Below are positions 25,166-34,972 of a stretch of DNA of 64,000 nt, one piece after another (the first letter of the stretch is position 1; every line of letters begins with the position of its first letter). The translations under genes and the position numbers were made by a program. The notes under the pieces were generated by a model. The model was given only the letters and a program-made list of their open reading frames with translations. It did no database searches and was not told the origin of the DNA. The DNA is from Amphritea balenae (lineage in GTDB: Bacteria > Pseudomonadota > Gammaproteobacteria > Pseudomonadales > Balneatricaceae): NCBI RefSeq assembly GCF_003858655.1, contig NZ_RQXV01000004.1:288970-352969 (forward strand), written 5' to 3'.

Positions 25166-26191
25166 TTAGCGTTTACTTTCAAACAGTTCCGGATCAAGTT
25201 CGTAGGGCAGGCCTAACCGTTGTAGAGGCGCCTCAGTGCTTTCCAGGGTGAGAATCGTATCGCTGCTATCAAAGCTATCTTTCAATACCACGGCCAGCAG
25301 CTCTCCTTCGGACGCTGAAGTGATTGCGCTGCTGACCACAGTGCCTACACCGTTGCGATCCGGGGTATTAATTTTGCTGCCTGGCAAAGGCTGTTCACCG
25401 CTGAATGCCAGGCGGAACATCGGACGGTTCAGTTTACCCCGGTGTTGCAGGCGGGTGATTATCTCCTGTCCGGTATAGCAACCCTTGGTAAAGCTGACGC
25501 CGCCAAAGATCTGTAGGTTAGTCATTTGAGGGATAAAGGTTTCCAGTGTTTCCGGGGCGATCGATGGAATACCATTTTGAATTTCAGACAAGCGCCAGCT
25601 GTTGGTATCGGCCAGTACAGCCTGCTGCAGTAGTGTGGGGAGTAGTGCTTGCGCTTCACCCACGGGTAGCCATAGTTCAAAACGGTCACCAGGGACGCAA
25701 ACGATAACACCATTCTGGCATGCCGTTGTCTGATTGGCTTCGTTGGAAACTGAAGGGCAGATCTCTTGCAACAGAGCCTGCGCTTGTTCTCCCTGAATTC
25801 CAAGGCCGACGACCTGTTCAGAGATGTTCTTGCTTTCGGCTTTGGAGAACATCATGTATTTGTTCAGGTTGGCCTGAGCTTGTGGCAGAACGCTGACTTC
25901 AGTGCGTAGCCAGAAACCACCCTCAACGGGCATGATACGGTTCAGGCTGACCATGCTGCCTTTAATATTACAATGAGAACCAAGCAAACTCTTACCTGCA
26001 GCAATCTCTGCGATATCGCAGGAGAGCTGACCGTGCAGGAACTTTTCTGCCTCAGGGCCGATCACATCAAAGATACCCAGATGGGTCAGTGGGGTTACCG
26101 TCGTGGTGCCGGACTGAGGCTCAGCTAACTGACTGTTACCTGCCTCATCAACCTGCATATTCAGAGACTTAAGCGTATCCAACCAACTCAT
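25166..26191 (-). CDS. ygfZ: Folate-binding protein YgfZ, Fe-S cluster maintenance
   Basis: A 341-residue member of the GcvT-like YgfZ family (also called IBA57-like), a folate-dependent factor needed for full activity of several Fe-S enzymes. The defining motif KGCYTGQE is present (FTKGCYTGQEIITRLQHRGK), with its conserved cysteine, plus the C-terminal domain that follows it. It is monocistronic or transcribed with the 24538 gene. Its role ties it to the isc operon at 49964-55478. Confidence 0.93.
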   Translation of the reverse strand: MSWLDTLKSLNMQVDEAGNSQLAEPQSGTTTVTPLTHLGIFDVIGPEAEKFLHGQLSCDIAEIAAGKSLLGSHCNIKGSMVSLNRIMPVEGGFWLRTEVSVLPQAQANLNKYMMFSKAESKNISEQVVGLGIQGEQAQALLQEICPSVSNEANQTTACQNGVIVCVPGDRFELWLPVGEAQALLPTLLQQAVLADTNSWRLSEIQNGIPSIAPETLETFIPQMTNLQIFGGVSFTKGCYTGQEIITRLQHRGKLNRPMFRLAFSGEQPLPGSKINTPDRNGVGTVVSSAITSASEGELLAVVLKDSFDSSDTILTLESTEAPLQRLGLPYELDPELFESKR

Positions 26192-26335
26192 AATAAAACC
26201 CTAAGATAGATGTAAGTAAGTACCTGCAAACCGGCAGGCCTTATAAAACATGATTCTTTCTAGCTTCTACCCGACACTGGTAAGCACCAGCGGTGCATCT
26301 GGCGAGCCGTATAGCGGTGCTATACAGTCAATCGT

Positions 26336-27181
26336 TTATGATTGACTGATGGCCTGTCCCAGGCGAACCGAGTCTTCTGCTTTAAGTGATTCGCTCCACT
26401 CAATCGCATCTTTACCAAATAACAAAACGACAGTAGAGCCAAGTTTGAAGCGGCCCATCTCTTCGCCTTTTTCAAGTATAACCGGTGCTGAAGGTTTTGA
26501 CTGATCAACACGCCAACCATTGTTCAGTGGCGGAGCAACCTGACCATTCCAAACGGTTTCAATGCCGGCAACGATCATCGCGCCGACCAGAATCATCGCC
26601 ATAGGGCCGGCTTCGGTATCGAAAATAGCGACTAAACGCTCATTTCGCGCGAACAGGTTGTCTACACCTTCTGCCGTGGTTTGATTGACGGAGTACAGAT
26701 CGCCGGGTACGTAGATGGTTTCACGTAGCGTTCCTGTAACCGGCATATGTACCCGATGATAATCGCTGGGTGACAGATAAATTGTCGCAAAGCGACCATT
26801 TATAAACTGTTCTGCCAGATCGGCATGGCCTCCAAGAAGCGTGCTAAGGCCATAACCCCGGCCTTTCGCCTGAAAGATACGGCCATAATCGATTTTACCA
26901 ATCTGACTGATCGCACCATCAGCCGGTGATACGATAGTTGCATCATCCAATGGGCGCATGCCGGGTTTCAGCGCCCGGGTAAAGAATGCATTGAAGTTTT
27001 CGAACTGATCCAGATCTTCGATCAGGGCTTCAGACATGTTGACGTTGTACTGTTTGGCAAACAGCTTAATAAAGGGACCTTTGATCCAGTTACAACGGCT
27101 CGCTGCGAGATAGCCGACAGCGCGGGACAGAAGGTGTTGCGGCAGCAAATGCTGGAGCAGAATAAACAGAGAGTCTTTCAC
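26336..27181 (-). CDS. psd: Phosphatidylserine decarboxylase
   Basis: Makes phosphatidylethanolamine at the inner membrane. The proenzyme cleaves itself at the LGST motif (FKLGSTVVLLF near the C terminus) to form the pyruvoyl group from the Ser. SPADGAISQIG and PSDYHRVHMPVTGTL hold the conserved Asp and His of the charge-relay site. It is 281 residues and starts with GTG at 27181. It is downstream of rhdA on the same strand, an order also seen in Pseudomonas. Confidence 0.97.
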   Translation of the reverse strand: MKDSLFILLQHLLPQHLLSRAVGYLAASRCNWIKGPFIKLFAKQYNVNMSEALIEDLDQFENFNAFFTRALKPGMRPLDDATIVSPADGAISQIGKIDYGRIFQAKGRGYGLSTLLGGHADLAEQFINGRFATIYLSPSDYHRVHMPVTGTLRETIYVPGDLYSVNQTTAEGVDNLFARNERLVAIFDTEAGPMAMILVGAMIVAGIETVWNGQVAPPLNNGWRVDQSKPSAPVILEKGEEMGRFKLGSTVVLLFGKDAIEWSESLKAEDSVRLGQAISQS

Positions 27182-27221
27182 AGTTCAGGTTCCGAATAAA
27201 ACAGTTTTAAGGCAAATAAAG

Positions 27222-28031
27222 TTACTCTACCGGGGTATCTTCCAGATTACCCCATTCAAACCAGGAGCCATCGTAACAGCGTACCTTTTCGAACCCAAGG
27301 TGTTTTGTGAACAGATAGCTCAGGCCTGAACGACGATGGGTCTGACAATGGGTTATGAGGGTTTTGTCAGCGGTTACGCCCAGTGCTGCAAGCTCTGCAC
27401 GAATTTCATCTGCCGGACGTAACTTCAGATCGTCTCCGGACACCAGAGCTCGGGTCCATTCGTAATTAACTGCGCCGGGTATATGCCCCCCTTTTTTGGC
27501 ATTAATTATTTTTTCGCCGCGGTACTCCGGTTCGGACCTGACATCCAGAACAATATGATCAGTCTGATACAAATGGTCCTTTATATAATCTACATCGGCA
27601 AGGTAATCCGGGTTTATGGATGCCTGGAAGTCCGTCGGTTGTGGAGTATTAGTTTGTGTTTCAAGGGGAAGTTTGGCGGCTTTCCAACTGTTTAACTGAC
27701 CATCCAGAAATGAACAGTTAAAGTGGCCAGTACAATGTAATGTCCAGATCATGCGGCCGGCTAAGGGGCCCATCTGATCATCATAAACAATCACATGGGT
27801 GGTATTGCTAAGCCCGACAGAGCTGAAGAGTTGAGTTAACTGGGAGGCCTGAGGGATTTTGTTAGGTACATCGCCGGTGCCTCTGAGTAATACCGAGGGT
27901 GCAACTGAAATTGCGCCGGGGATGTGACCCGCCTGATAATTTTCCGGGCTGGACAGGTCGATAATCAAAAGGTTTGGGTTATTCAGTTCTGTCGCTAGCT
28001 GATCAGCACTGATAACGAGAGGTAGATCCAT
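27222..28031 (-). CDS. rhdA: Thiosulfate sulfurtransferase, RhdA-type rhodanese
   Basis: A 269-residue tandem rhodanese. The catalytic C-terminal loop is CQTHRRSG, very close to the CQTHHRS loop of Azotobacter RhdA and unlike the CG(S/T)GVTA loop of mercaptopyruvate sulfurtransferases. Thus it probably moves sulfur from thiosulfate to an acceptor. The inactive N-terminal domain (about 1-130) lacks the cysteine. The start has GGAG 7 bases upstream. It shares one base with the HDOD gene's stop, so the two are coupled. psd is next, as in Pseudomonas. Confidence 0.92.
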   Translation of the reverse strand: MDLPLVISADQLATELNNPNLLIIDLSSPENYQAGHIPGAISVAPSVLLRGTGDVPNKIPQASQLTQLFSSVGLSNTTHVIVYDDQMGPLAGRMIWTLHCTGHFNCSFLDGQLNSWKAAKLPLETQTNTPQPTDFQASINPDYLADVDYIKDHLYQTDHIVLDVRSEPEYRGEKIINAKKGGHIPGAVNYEWTRALVSGDDLKLRPADEIRAELAALGVTADKTLITHCQTHRRSGLSYLFTKHLGFEKVRCYDGSWFEWGNLEDTPVE

Positions 28032-29671
28032 TATTTTGCTCCAGAACGTTTCTGTGTGACCTGCTTCAGGCTGACACCTGCGGCACTACAGAGATACTTT
28101 AATTTTTCCTGATGAAAGTCGGTAGTGCCGCCTTTAGATCCGTCCCGATCGGCATAAACTACGGCGACGGGCTTATTGCCGGCAAACAGGGACATAAGCA
28201 GGAAGTCCTGTTCGCTCACCAGTGGATTAAAACTATCCGGTAGCATCGATCTGATGCGTTGCCGGTTTTGTTTGTTAACCCGCATACAGGCAGGCTTTTC
28301 CCACAGGCGGCTGAACAGACTGTTCTCACTGAGTTTATGGCTGGATTTTGAGATAGGGTGGCCCGGCTCAAATCCTTTATCGAGCACCACTTTTATCAGC
28401 TCGGCTTTGCCCGGAATAATGTTGATCGCGATGCGCGATAGCCCTAATCCTTCCGTTAGTCCGAGAATTAGATCGTTCAGTATCTCCGCTGCCTGACTGT
28501 ATTTGTCACCGGGCTTTAAAAGCCTGGCTGCAATTTCTTTAAATTTAGCTTCATCGGCGAAGTCGCTATCTGCAGGCTGAGTCGTCTTAGCGTTAGTCTG
28601 TGCTTTTGGAGCGCTTTCTTTTTTAACAGGTGCCGGACGGGGGGCATGATCCGGAATCAGTTTTTTGTCTGCTCCTGTTAAGCGATAATTAGGCGAAATT
28701 TCAGAGTTAAGCATGAGCATCTCGGCTGCGGGTGACAGAGTGCCAACCACATGGTACTGCCGTGCCGCGTCGGCGCAATTCTGATGCAGGAAATTGACAG
28801 TTTTACCCAGTTCGCCACGTAGATAATCATTAATGATGTCGATGATATCCATAGCCGAATCACTGCTCCAGCAATAGTTGGCAGCAGAGCTCAGCATGTT
28901 TGCCAGCTTAACGGGAAAGGATTTTTGCTGTATCAGATGATTCAACGAGCGTAGCTCGTCGCCATGCAGGCGAGGATCGCCAAGGGCGCGTTGATGCAGT
29001 TTGGTGATAATCTGTTTATTCAGTGGTGAATCCTGATGCAGGGTTTCCAGTGCCAGCGGAGAGATAAACCACCGATCAATCAAGCCTTTAGATATGCTGG
29101 CAATGGTGCAGCCTAATACCTGCTGTTCAGCGATCTCTGGTAGTGCGCCTTTTTCCCGTATCAAAACCTCAATACGGGACATATGAATCGGTGCGAAGCT
29201 CCAGAGCATCCAGTGTCCTACACCATAAAACAGGGCTGCCAGAAAGCTTTCCTCGGCAAACATTCCGCTGCGGGTTTTTACCAGCCAGGTGCGGGTCTGA
29301 ATTGCCGCGTGATAACTGTTAGCCACCGAGCGGAAATACATTTTATGGGCGACGCTGTTGGCGTTAAGCCGGATAGTCGGAGCTTTTTGAATTAGTTTGT
29401 CCAGCTTTTGTACGCCGATGGAACTGATCGCATGATCGATACTGGTGACTTCAGAATCTTTTTTATCGTGTAGATCACCCGCCAGGGAAACTATGTGCAG
29501 GCAAAGTACCGGGTCTGCTTTAATAATGCGGCTCAGTTGCATGACTGAGCAGTTTTTATCTTGCAGCTTTTTCTGTAATCGGGATATAACGCTCAGCCTG
29601 ACCGGTGGCTTCTCATTTACCAGAAATTTGACCCATTGAGAGGTGTCTTTAGGGGAGTCTTCTGTCGCCAT
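28031..29671 (-). CDS. HDOD-domain signalling protein
   Basis: A 546-residue protein. The N-terminal half (about 20-230) is an HDOD domain, a helical relative of HD phosphohydrolases without catalytic activity (LSRIIKADPVLCLHIVSLAG; AISSIGVQKLDKLIQK). After a proline- and lysine-rich linker (about 325-365), the C-terminal part (about 375-540) looks like a GAF-type sensor domain (SRIAINIIPGKAELIKVV; FAGNKPVAVVYADR). HDOD proteins typically act in cell-cycle, motility or stress signalling. It is coupled to rhdA downstream. In Pseudomonas the rsgA-rhdA interval holds motility genes, so a regulator here is of some interest. Confidence 0.85.
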   Translation of the reverse strand: MATEDSPKDTSQWVKFLVNEKPPVRLSVISRLQKKLQDKNCSVMQLSRIIKADPVLCLHIVSLAGDLHDKKDSEVTSIDHAISSIGVQKLDKLIQKAPTIRLNANSVAHKMYFRSVANSYHAAIQTRTWLVKTRSGMFAEESFLAALFYGVGHWMLWSFAPIHMSRIEVLIREKGALPEIAEQQVLGCTIASISKGLIDRWFISPLALETLHQDSPLNKQIITKLHQRALGDPRLHGDELRSLNHLIQQKSFPVKLANMLSSAANYCWSSDSAMDIIDIINDYLRGELGKTVNFLHQNCADAARQYHVVGTLSPAAEMLMLNSEISPNYRLTGADKKLIPDHAPRPAPVKKESAPKAQTNAKTTQPADSDFADEAKFKEIAARLLKPGDKYSQAAEILNDLILGLTEGLGLSRIAINIIPGKAELIKVVLDKGFEPGHPISKSSHKLSENSLFSRLWEKPACMRVNKQNRQRIRSMLPDSFNPLVSEQDFLLMSLFAGNKPVAVVYADRDGSKGGTTDFHQEKLKYLCSAAGVSLKQVTQKRSGAK

Positions 29672-29693
29672 ATATCTGTTCTGCCTGCGGCCC

Positions 29694-30716
29694 TTAATCC
29701 TGATTCAAAGAGTTCAGGATATGTTTGTAGCTATTTACCCGTTGTTCGCTAATCTTACCTTGCTCGATGGCTTCTTTAATAGCGCAGCCGGGTTCCTTTT
29801 CATGGTTACAGTCTCTGAATTTGCAGTAACCAATAAAGGGTGAAAATTCCCGGAAACCTTCTAACAGATTGTGTTCATCGATATGCCAGAGGGCGAACTC
29901 ACGTATTCCGGGGGAGTCGATCAGGTCGCCTCCGTCAGGGAAGTGGAATAATCGTGCTGTGGTGGTTGTGTGTGTGCCTTTACGGGTCGCTTCTGACAGC
30001 GCGCCGACTTTAAGGTCTACGCCCGGCAGCAGAGCGTTTATCAGTGATGATTTACCTACCCCAGACTGACCAACAAAAACACTGATTCGATCATCCAGCT
30101 GTGCTTTGAGAGGGGCCAGACCTTGTTTGTCGGTTGAGGACACGCTCATCACTTTGTAGCCGATCTCAGTGTATAAGCTGATCATCTTCTCAACTCTGTC
30201 GCGGTTATCCTCATTAATAAGATCGGTTTTGTTTAGCAGAATAATAGGTTCTATCTGGCTTAGTTCAGAGGCGATCAGATAACGGTCGATAAGGTTGTAG
30301 TGGGCCAGTGGCTCGACCGCGATGGTGATAACAATCTGATCAATGTTTGCGGCAACCGGCTTGAGCTCACCATGATTATTAGGACGCTGCAGAATGCTAT
30401 GACGTTCTTGGGTAGCAACAACTACTCCGTGTTCATTGCCGGCGCGCCAGATGACTTTGTCACCGGTTACCAGCGCGTCAAGGTTGGTACGCATATGACA
30501 GCGGATAATCTGTCCCTGTTGCTCGCCTTCTAAGGCTTCGACATCAACCTGTCGGCCAAAATGAGAGATGATCTGACCATGCTGTTCCGGGCCAAGTTCA
30601 CCGCCTTCCAGCTGCTGATCTATACCAGAGTCTTTGCGAGCTGCTCGTTCGGTGCGCTCGTCCTGAATCTTTTTAATACGCCAGGCCTGGCGACGGGTTA
30701 ATTTTCGTTTTGACAT
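29694..30716 (-). CDS. rsgA: Ribosome small subunit-dependent GTPase RsgA
   Basis: A circularly permuted GTPase that checks late 30S maturation. The N-terminal OB-fold (about 60-110) precedes the GTPase domain, in which NKTD (G4) comes before the P-loop VFVGQSGVGKSSLINALL (G1). DSPGIREFALW is the G3 region. The C-terminal zinc site is CKFRDCNHEKEPGC. Length is 340. The gene is divergent from orn, the arrangement also found in Pseudomonas. Confidence 0.97.
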   Translation of the reverse strand: MSKRKLTRRQAWRIKKIQDERTERAARKDSGIDQQLEGGELGPEQHGQIISHFGRQVDVEALEGEQQGQIIRCHMRTNLDALVTGDKVIWRAGNEHGVVVATQERHSILQRPNNHGELKPVAANIDQIVITIAVEPLAHYNLIDRYLIASELSQIEPIILLNKTDLINEDNRDRVEKMISLYTEIGYKVMSVSSTDKQGLAPLKAQLDDRISVFVGQSGVGKSSLINALLPGVDLKVGALSEATRKGTHTTTTARLFHFPDGGDLIDSPGIREFALWHIDEHNLLEGFREFSPFIGYCKFRDCNHEKEPGCAIKEAIEQGKISEQRVNSYKHILNSLNQD

Positions 30717-30859
30717 TAATTCAGTTGGTAACCGTCAGGGTGAGTAGAATATAGCTGAGAGCACCCGATCAATATTCGAGTAAGTGTTCACAGATCTTGG
30801 TTTGCTAAGGTATTCTATTCGGCAACAAATTTATAGTGTTGATACTGAGGAAAAGCATT

Positions 30860-31405
30860 ATGTCACGGCAGGATAACCTGATCTGGATTGATCTGGAGAT
30901 GACAGGACTTGATCCGGAGCATGACCGGATTATCGAGATCGCAACTATTGTTACTGATTCTCAGCTCAATATTCTGGCTGAAGGGCCAAATCTGGTGGTT
31001 CATCAGTCAGATGAACTGCTGAACAGTATGGATGAGTGGTGTACTAATCAGCATGGAAAGTCCGGTCTGACCCGTAAAGTTCAGGAGTCAGATATTAGTG
31101 ACGCACAGGCTGAGCAGGCGACGATAGACTTTATCGCAGAGTATGTTGATAAAGGTGCTTCGCCTATCTGTGGTAACTCCATCGGGCAGGATCGTCGTTT
31201 TCTGGTTAAGTATATGCCCGAACTGGAAGCCTACTTCCATTACCGTAATCTTGATGTCAGTACCATAAAAGAGCTGGCGCGACGTTGGGCGCCGGAAGTG
31301 TTAAATGGAGTAGTGAAAAAAGGTTCACACCTGGCGATGGACGATATCAAAGACTCTATTAATGAACTGGAACACTATCGAAAGACCTTCTTTCGCGAGG
31401 TTTAA
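30860..31405 (+). CDS. orn: Oligoribonuclease
   Basis: A 3'-5' exoribonuclease of the DEDDh type that degrades the shortest RNAs and pGpG, the linear product of c-di-GMP breakdown. Motifs: [22 protein letters not shown] (D, E), [11 protein letters not shown] (D) and [14 protein letters not shown] (H, D). I start at the ATG at 30860 with GAGG upstream, giving 181 residues, identical to E. coli; the longer frame from 30836 is not needed. It complements the EAL protein at 31955, whose pGpG product Orn removes. Confidence 0.97.
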   Translation: MSRQDNLIWIDLEMTGLDPEHDRIIEIATIVTDSQLNILAEGPNLVVHQSDELLNSMDEWCTNQHGKSGLTRKVQESDISDAQAEQATIDFIAEYVDKGASPICGNSIGQDRRFLVKYMPELEAYFHYRNLDVSTIKELARRWAPEVLNGVVKKGSHLAMDDIKDSINELEHYRKTFFREV

Positions 31406-31440
31406 GCTCTCTTTATCAGAATATGTAAACAGGAATTAGT

Positions 31441-31788
31441 ATGTCCAGCAAAGTATATTGTCTTGCTCAGTTTTTACCTAAACCGGGTAAAGAGGCTGAG
31501 TTGTTTAGTGTTTTACAGGCGTTAGAGCCTAATACAATGCGTGAGGATGGCTGTATTCAGTACACCGTAACCCGGCATATACCCAGCCCATTTGCCGAAG
31601 GTGAAAGCTTTCCGATCGTTTTTAATGAGATCTGGCAAAACACGGCTGCATTTGAAGCCCATTGTCAGCGCAACGAGATTGTAAATTTCTTTGAAACCCA
31701 GTGTGTGAGTGAAACCGGGTTGGTAGAGAAGTGGAATGTTTGTGTCTATTCCGATGAACCGCAGGATTTTGATGCGCCGGCAATTTGA
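31441..31788 (+). CDS. Antibiotic biosynthesis monooxygenase (ABM) domain protein
   Basis: A 115-residue single-domain protein of the ABM/YgiN type. YCLAQFLPKPGKEAELFSVLQAL opens the fold, DGCIQYTVTR is its second strand and FNEIWQNTAAFEAHCQRNEIVNFF is the characteristic helix. ABM proteins are dimeric alpha/beta barrels; some oxidise quinols, others degrade heme. AGGA lies 6 bases before the ATG. No specific substrate can be named. It lies 35 bases after orn and may be read with it. Confidence 0.85.
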   Translation: MSSKVYCLAQFLPKPGKEAELFSVLQALEPNTMREDGCIQYTVTRHIPSPFAEGESFPIVFNEIWQNTAAFEAHCQRNEIVNFFETQCVSETGLVEKWNVCVYSDEPQDFDAPAI

Positions 31789-31954
31789 TACCGGAATTCT
31801 GCCAGATCAGGTTACCGATGGCGGGTTATTAAGCACTGGTTGTTGAAAATTTGCGTATCTCAAAATGAGAGGCAGGGTTGATTTATCACAGGGATTTCTG
31901 TTTCTGGGATGCGTAAACTGAAATAAATCTCTCTATTCAGGGTGTAGTTTTCCG

Positions 31955-33775
31955 ATGACAGGAAGCCAAGAGCCGCAATCGGGTAACGTATTAAGTCAGG
32001 ACTCAACTGAGTTAACCATGCCGGTTGAAGATCTTGATAAGATACTACGCCTGCAACATGCGATATTCACACAGGTAGGCGCGAATGTAGACTACCTGCA
32101 GGTGCTATCAGCGCTGTGTGAGATGGCTGAGCATTTGCTGCCAAATTCTGTTGCGACTGTTATGTTGCAGGATCAGCAAACCGGTTTGCTTAATGTACTG
32201 GTTGCTCCCAGCGTCCCTCAACCGGGTATTGATGCACTTAAGGGGTTAGAGCCCGGACCGGGTGGTGGCTCCTGTGGCAATGCCGTGCTTCGAAATGAAC
32301 CGGTGTTTGTTGCCGATACTTACATAGATCCCCGCTGGCAGAATCTGCGGCAGATCGCATATGATTTCAATCTTTGTTCCTGTTGGTCAATGCCGGTTCG
32401 GGATAGTCATGGAAAACCTATTGGCTCTTTCGCTCTGTCTTCATTTGAGCACCGTTCACCTTCTCCGTTTCATGCCCGTTTGCTTGATGTGGGTGCGGCG
32501 ATAGTCAATATCGTGTTGGCGAAACAATTTCAGGAACAGGCATTAGAAGAGCAGCGTAAGAAGCTCATTCGAGCGCTCGAGTTTGACTCTCTTACCGGTT
32601 TACCTAATCAGTCGAAGCTGAAAATGGTGTTGGCGGGTACTATTGCCGAGCAGTCTTTGCTGTTAATAAACCTGGATAACTTTCGTTTTATTAATACCGC
32701 TTATGGGCCGGTATTCGGAGATCGTTATCTGTGTGAAGTGGCAAACTGTTTGCGGCAGCAGCTACCCGATGCAACTATGTATCGTATTAATGCTGATGAA
32801 TTTGCGCTTCACTATCAGGGTAGGGCGGATCTTCAGCAGCAGATCGAGGGGTTGCGAGATTACCTGTTCCGCCACCCTCTGCAGATTGATGAACAGAGCT
32901 TCAACATAACCTTTACTGCCGGCGGTGCTTGTTCGCGCCGGGGGGTAATGGGGCATGCGATTCAGGCGATGAGTCAGGCTAAAGCCCGGGGTAAAAATCG
33001 TTATCATATTTATATCGCTGAGCAGGATGAGCCTGATCAGGCTGACCGGCTGGAATATATCCGTTGGAATGGCATGCTTCATACCGCGTTGAATGAAGGT
33101 CGGGTTAAACCATTTTTTCAGGGCGTTAGGGGTAACCAGTGTGGGGAAATAGTCGCTTATGAAGCGCTGGTCCGTTTAGAAGCGGATGGGGAGATATATT
33201 CTCCCTTCAAGTTTTTGCAGGCCGCCAGGTTATCCGGGCTACTGCCTACAATCAGTCGTTTAATGATTGATAAAGGGTTAGCGAAAATCAGTGGTACCCA
33301 ATTAACCTTGTCATTGAATATAACCGAAGATGATCTGGCTCAGGAATATCTTGAGCAATACCTGACGGAAAAAACGGCACAGTATGACGTGGCGCCCAAC
33401 CAGGTTGTATTGGAGATTCTTGAGGGAGTCAGTTCCGACGGCAAAAAGAATCATATTACCCAGTTAGGGCGAATTAAGGCGTTGGGCTATAAGTTAGCGA
33501 TTGATGATTTTGGTACTGAATATTCCAACTTCGAACGGATTCTTGAGTTGGATGTGGATTATCTGAAAATTGATGCCAAGTATATTAAGAACATCGATAG
33601 TGATAAGAACAGTTATGAAATTGCCCGGGCGATCGTATTCTTTGCTCATAATGCGGGTATAAAAACGGTTGCTGAATTTGTTCATAACGAAGCGGTTCAG
33701 CGGGTGGTTGAAGAGCTGGGGATCGATTATTCGCAGGGTTATTTATTTAGTGAGCCTGCCCCTGATCTGATCTGA
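31955..33775 (+). CDS. GAF-GGDEF-EAL protein, probable c-di-GMP phosphodiesterase
   Basis: A 606-residue signalling protein: GAF sensor (about 35-190), GGDEF domain (about 205-345) and EAL domain (about 365-600). The GGDEF site is degenerate: the segment reads RINADEF (277-283), with both Gly of GGDEF replaced by Asn and Ala, so it should not make c-di-GMP. The EAL side looks intact: E403-A404-L405, LSLNIT, VVLEILEG, the metal pair D517-D518 in DDFGT, LKIDAKYI, VAEFVHN and QGYLFSEP. It therefore probably hydrolyses c-di-GMP to pGpG. The GAF domain (GPGGGSCGNAV...FVADTYIDPRW) resembles those of redox- or ligand-sensing kinases. Confidence 0.9.
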   Translation: MTGSQEPQSGNVLSQDSTELTMPVEDLDKILRLQHAIFTQVGANVDYLQVLSALCEMAEHLLPNSVATVMLQDQQTGLLNVLVAPSVPQPGIDALKGLEPGPGGGSCGNAVLRNEPVFVADTYIDPRWQNLRQIAYDFNLCSCWSMPVRDSHGKPIGSFALSSFEHRSPSPFHARLLDVGAAIVNIVLAKQFQEQALEEQRKKLIRALEFDSLTGLPNQSKLKMVLAGTIAEQSLLLINLDNFRFINTAYGPVFGDRYLCEVANCLRQQLPDATMYRINADEFALHYQGRADLQQQIEGLRDYLFRHPLQIDEQSFNITFTAGGACSRRGVMGHAIQAMSQAKARGKNRYHIYIAEQDEPDQADRLEYIRWNGMLHTALNEGRVKPFFQGVRGNQCGEIVAYEALVRLEADGEIYSPFKFLQAARLSGLLPTISRLMIDKGLAKISGTQLTLSLNITEDDLAQEYLEQYLTEKTAQYDVAPNQVVLEILEGVSSDGKKNHITQLGRIKALGYKLAIDDFGTEYSNFERILELDVDYLKIDAKYIKNIDSDKNSYEIARAIVFFAHNAGIKTVAEFVHNEAVQRVVEELGIDYSQGYLFSEPAPDLI

Positions 33776-33814
33776 GTCAGGCTGTTTAAACTCTAATCTT
33801 TAAAATTCTAACCC

Positions 33815-34927
33815 TCAGAGCTTTGCGGCTCTGGGGTGAGTCAGAATAGGGGCGGTTATTTTAGTTTTGTTTAATTGCTTCAGTGCCCATAAGGCGTGTT
33901 CCTGGACAATATCATCCGGGTATTGGCTCAACTCCTGTAATGCCGCTTCTATGGCTTCCCCCCCATGACTATTACCCATTGCAACTGCGATATTACGTAA
34001 CCAGCCCTGATAGCCTGTCCGTCTTATTGCTGAGCCTTCCGTACGTTTGAGAAAGGTTTCTTCATCCCATGCCAACAGCTCAACCAGGCTCATACTATCC
34101 AGCTTGTGGCGTGGGTTGAAGTCGGCTTCACTGCTGTGTTGTGCAAAACGATTCCAGGGACAGATTAACTGGCAATCGTCGCAGCCAAAAATCCTGTTGC
34201 CGATCAGGGGACGGAATTCCTCAGGAATTGAACCTTTTAACTCGATAGTCAGGTAGGAGATACAGCGGCGGGCGTCCAGTTCATAAGGTGCGACGATGGC
34301 TGCGGTGGGGCATATGTCGATACAGGCCTGACATTTCCCGCAATGTTCCTCTTTGTATTCAGTATCGACCGGCAAAGGCAGGTCGACCAGGAGCTCACCC
34401 AACAGGAACCAGGAACCAGCACTACGGTTCAGAATCAGCGTGTGTTTGCCCACCCAGCCCAGGCCAGCTTTGCGCGCCAGAGGACGTTCCATGACCGGTG
34501 CACTGTCAACAAATGGCCGGTAACCAAATTCGCCGATTAATCCTTCAATATCTTTAGCGAGTCGGGTCAGCTTCTTACGCATGATTTTATGATAATCGCG
34601 TCCCATAGTGTAACGGGAGATATAAGCCTGATCGGGATTCTTGAGGATTTTCAGGGTTTCTATCTCGGGTGGCAGGCAGTTCATTCTTACGCAGATAATA
34701 CGTTGAGTATTTTCAACCAATAAGCTCGGATCGATCCGTTTTTCAAAATGGTTTTCCAGATACCCCATTTCCCCCTGATAGCCCTTGTCGAGCCAGGCTT
34801 TGAGCGCTTCTGCTTCGGAGCTCAGGTCGGTATCGGTAATGCCACATTGCTGAAAGCCCAGTTCGATCGCTCTGTTCTTGATCTGCTTTGCCAGGCTTTG
34901 CATTGAGTCGGGGTCGTATTGAGTCAT
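33815..34927 (-). CDS. queG: Epoxyqueuosine reductase
   Basis: Catalyses the last step of queuosine synthesis, reducing epoxyqueuosine in tRNA with cobalamin and two [4Fe-4S] clusters. The clusters' cysteines are in CGKCQACIDICP and CDDCQLICPWN. GYQGEMGYLENHFEKRIDP and SRYTMGRDYHKIM are family markers, and a HEAT-like tail ends the protein. Length is 370. It is divergent from the nnr gene with only about 45 bases between the starts. Confidence 0.95.
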   Translation of the reverse strand: MTQYDPDSMQSLAKQIKNRAIELGFQQCGITDTDLSSEAEALKAWLDKGYQGEMGYLENHFEKRIDPSLLVENTQRIICVRMNCLPPEIETLKILKNPDQAYISRYTMGRDYHKIMRKKLTRLAKDIEGLIGEFGYRPFVDSAPVMERPLARKAGLGWVGKHTLILNRSAGSWFLLGELLVDLPLPVDTEYKEEHCGKCQACIDICPTAAIVAPYELDARRCISYLTIELKGSIPEEFRPLIGNRIFGCDDCQLICPWNRFAQHSSEADFNPRHKLDSMSLVELLAWDEETFLKRTEGSAIRRTGYQGWLRNIAVAMGNSHGGEAIEAALQELSQYPDDIVQEHALWALKQLNKTKITAPILTHPRAAKL

Positions 34928-34972
34928 CGGCTATATATAATGGAGTGAGTGAACCTGATAAGAGAGCCAGCT

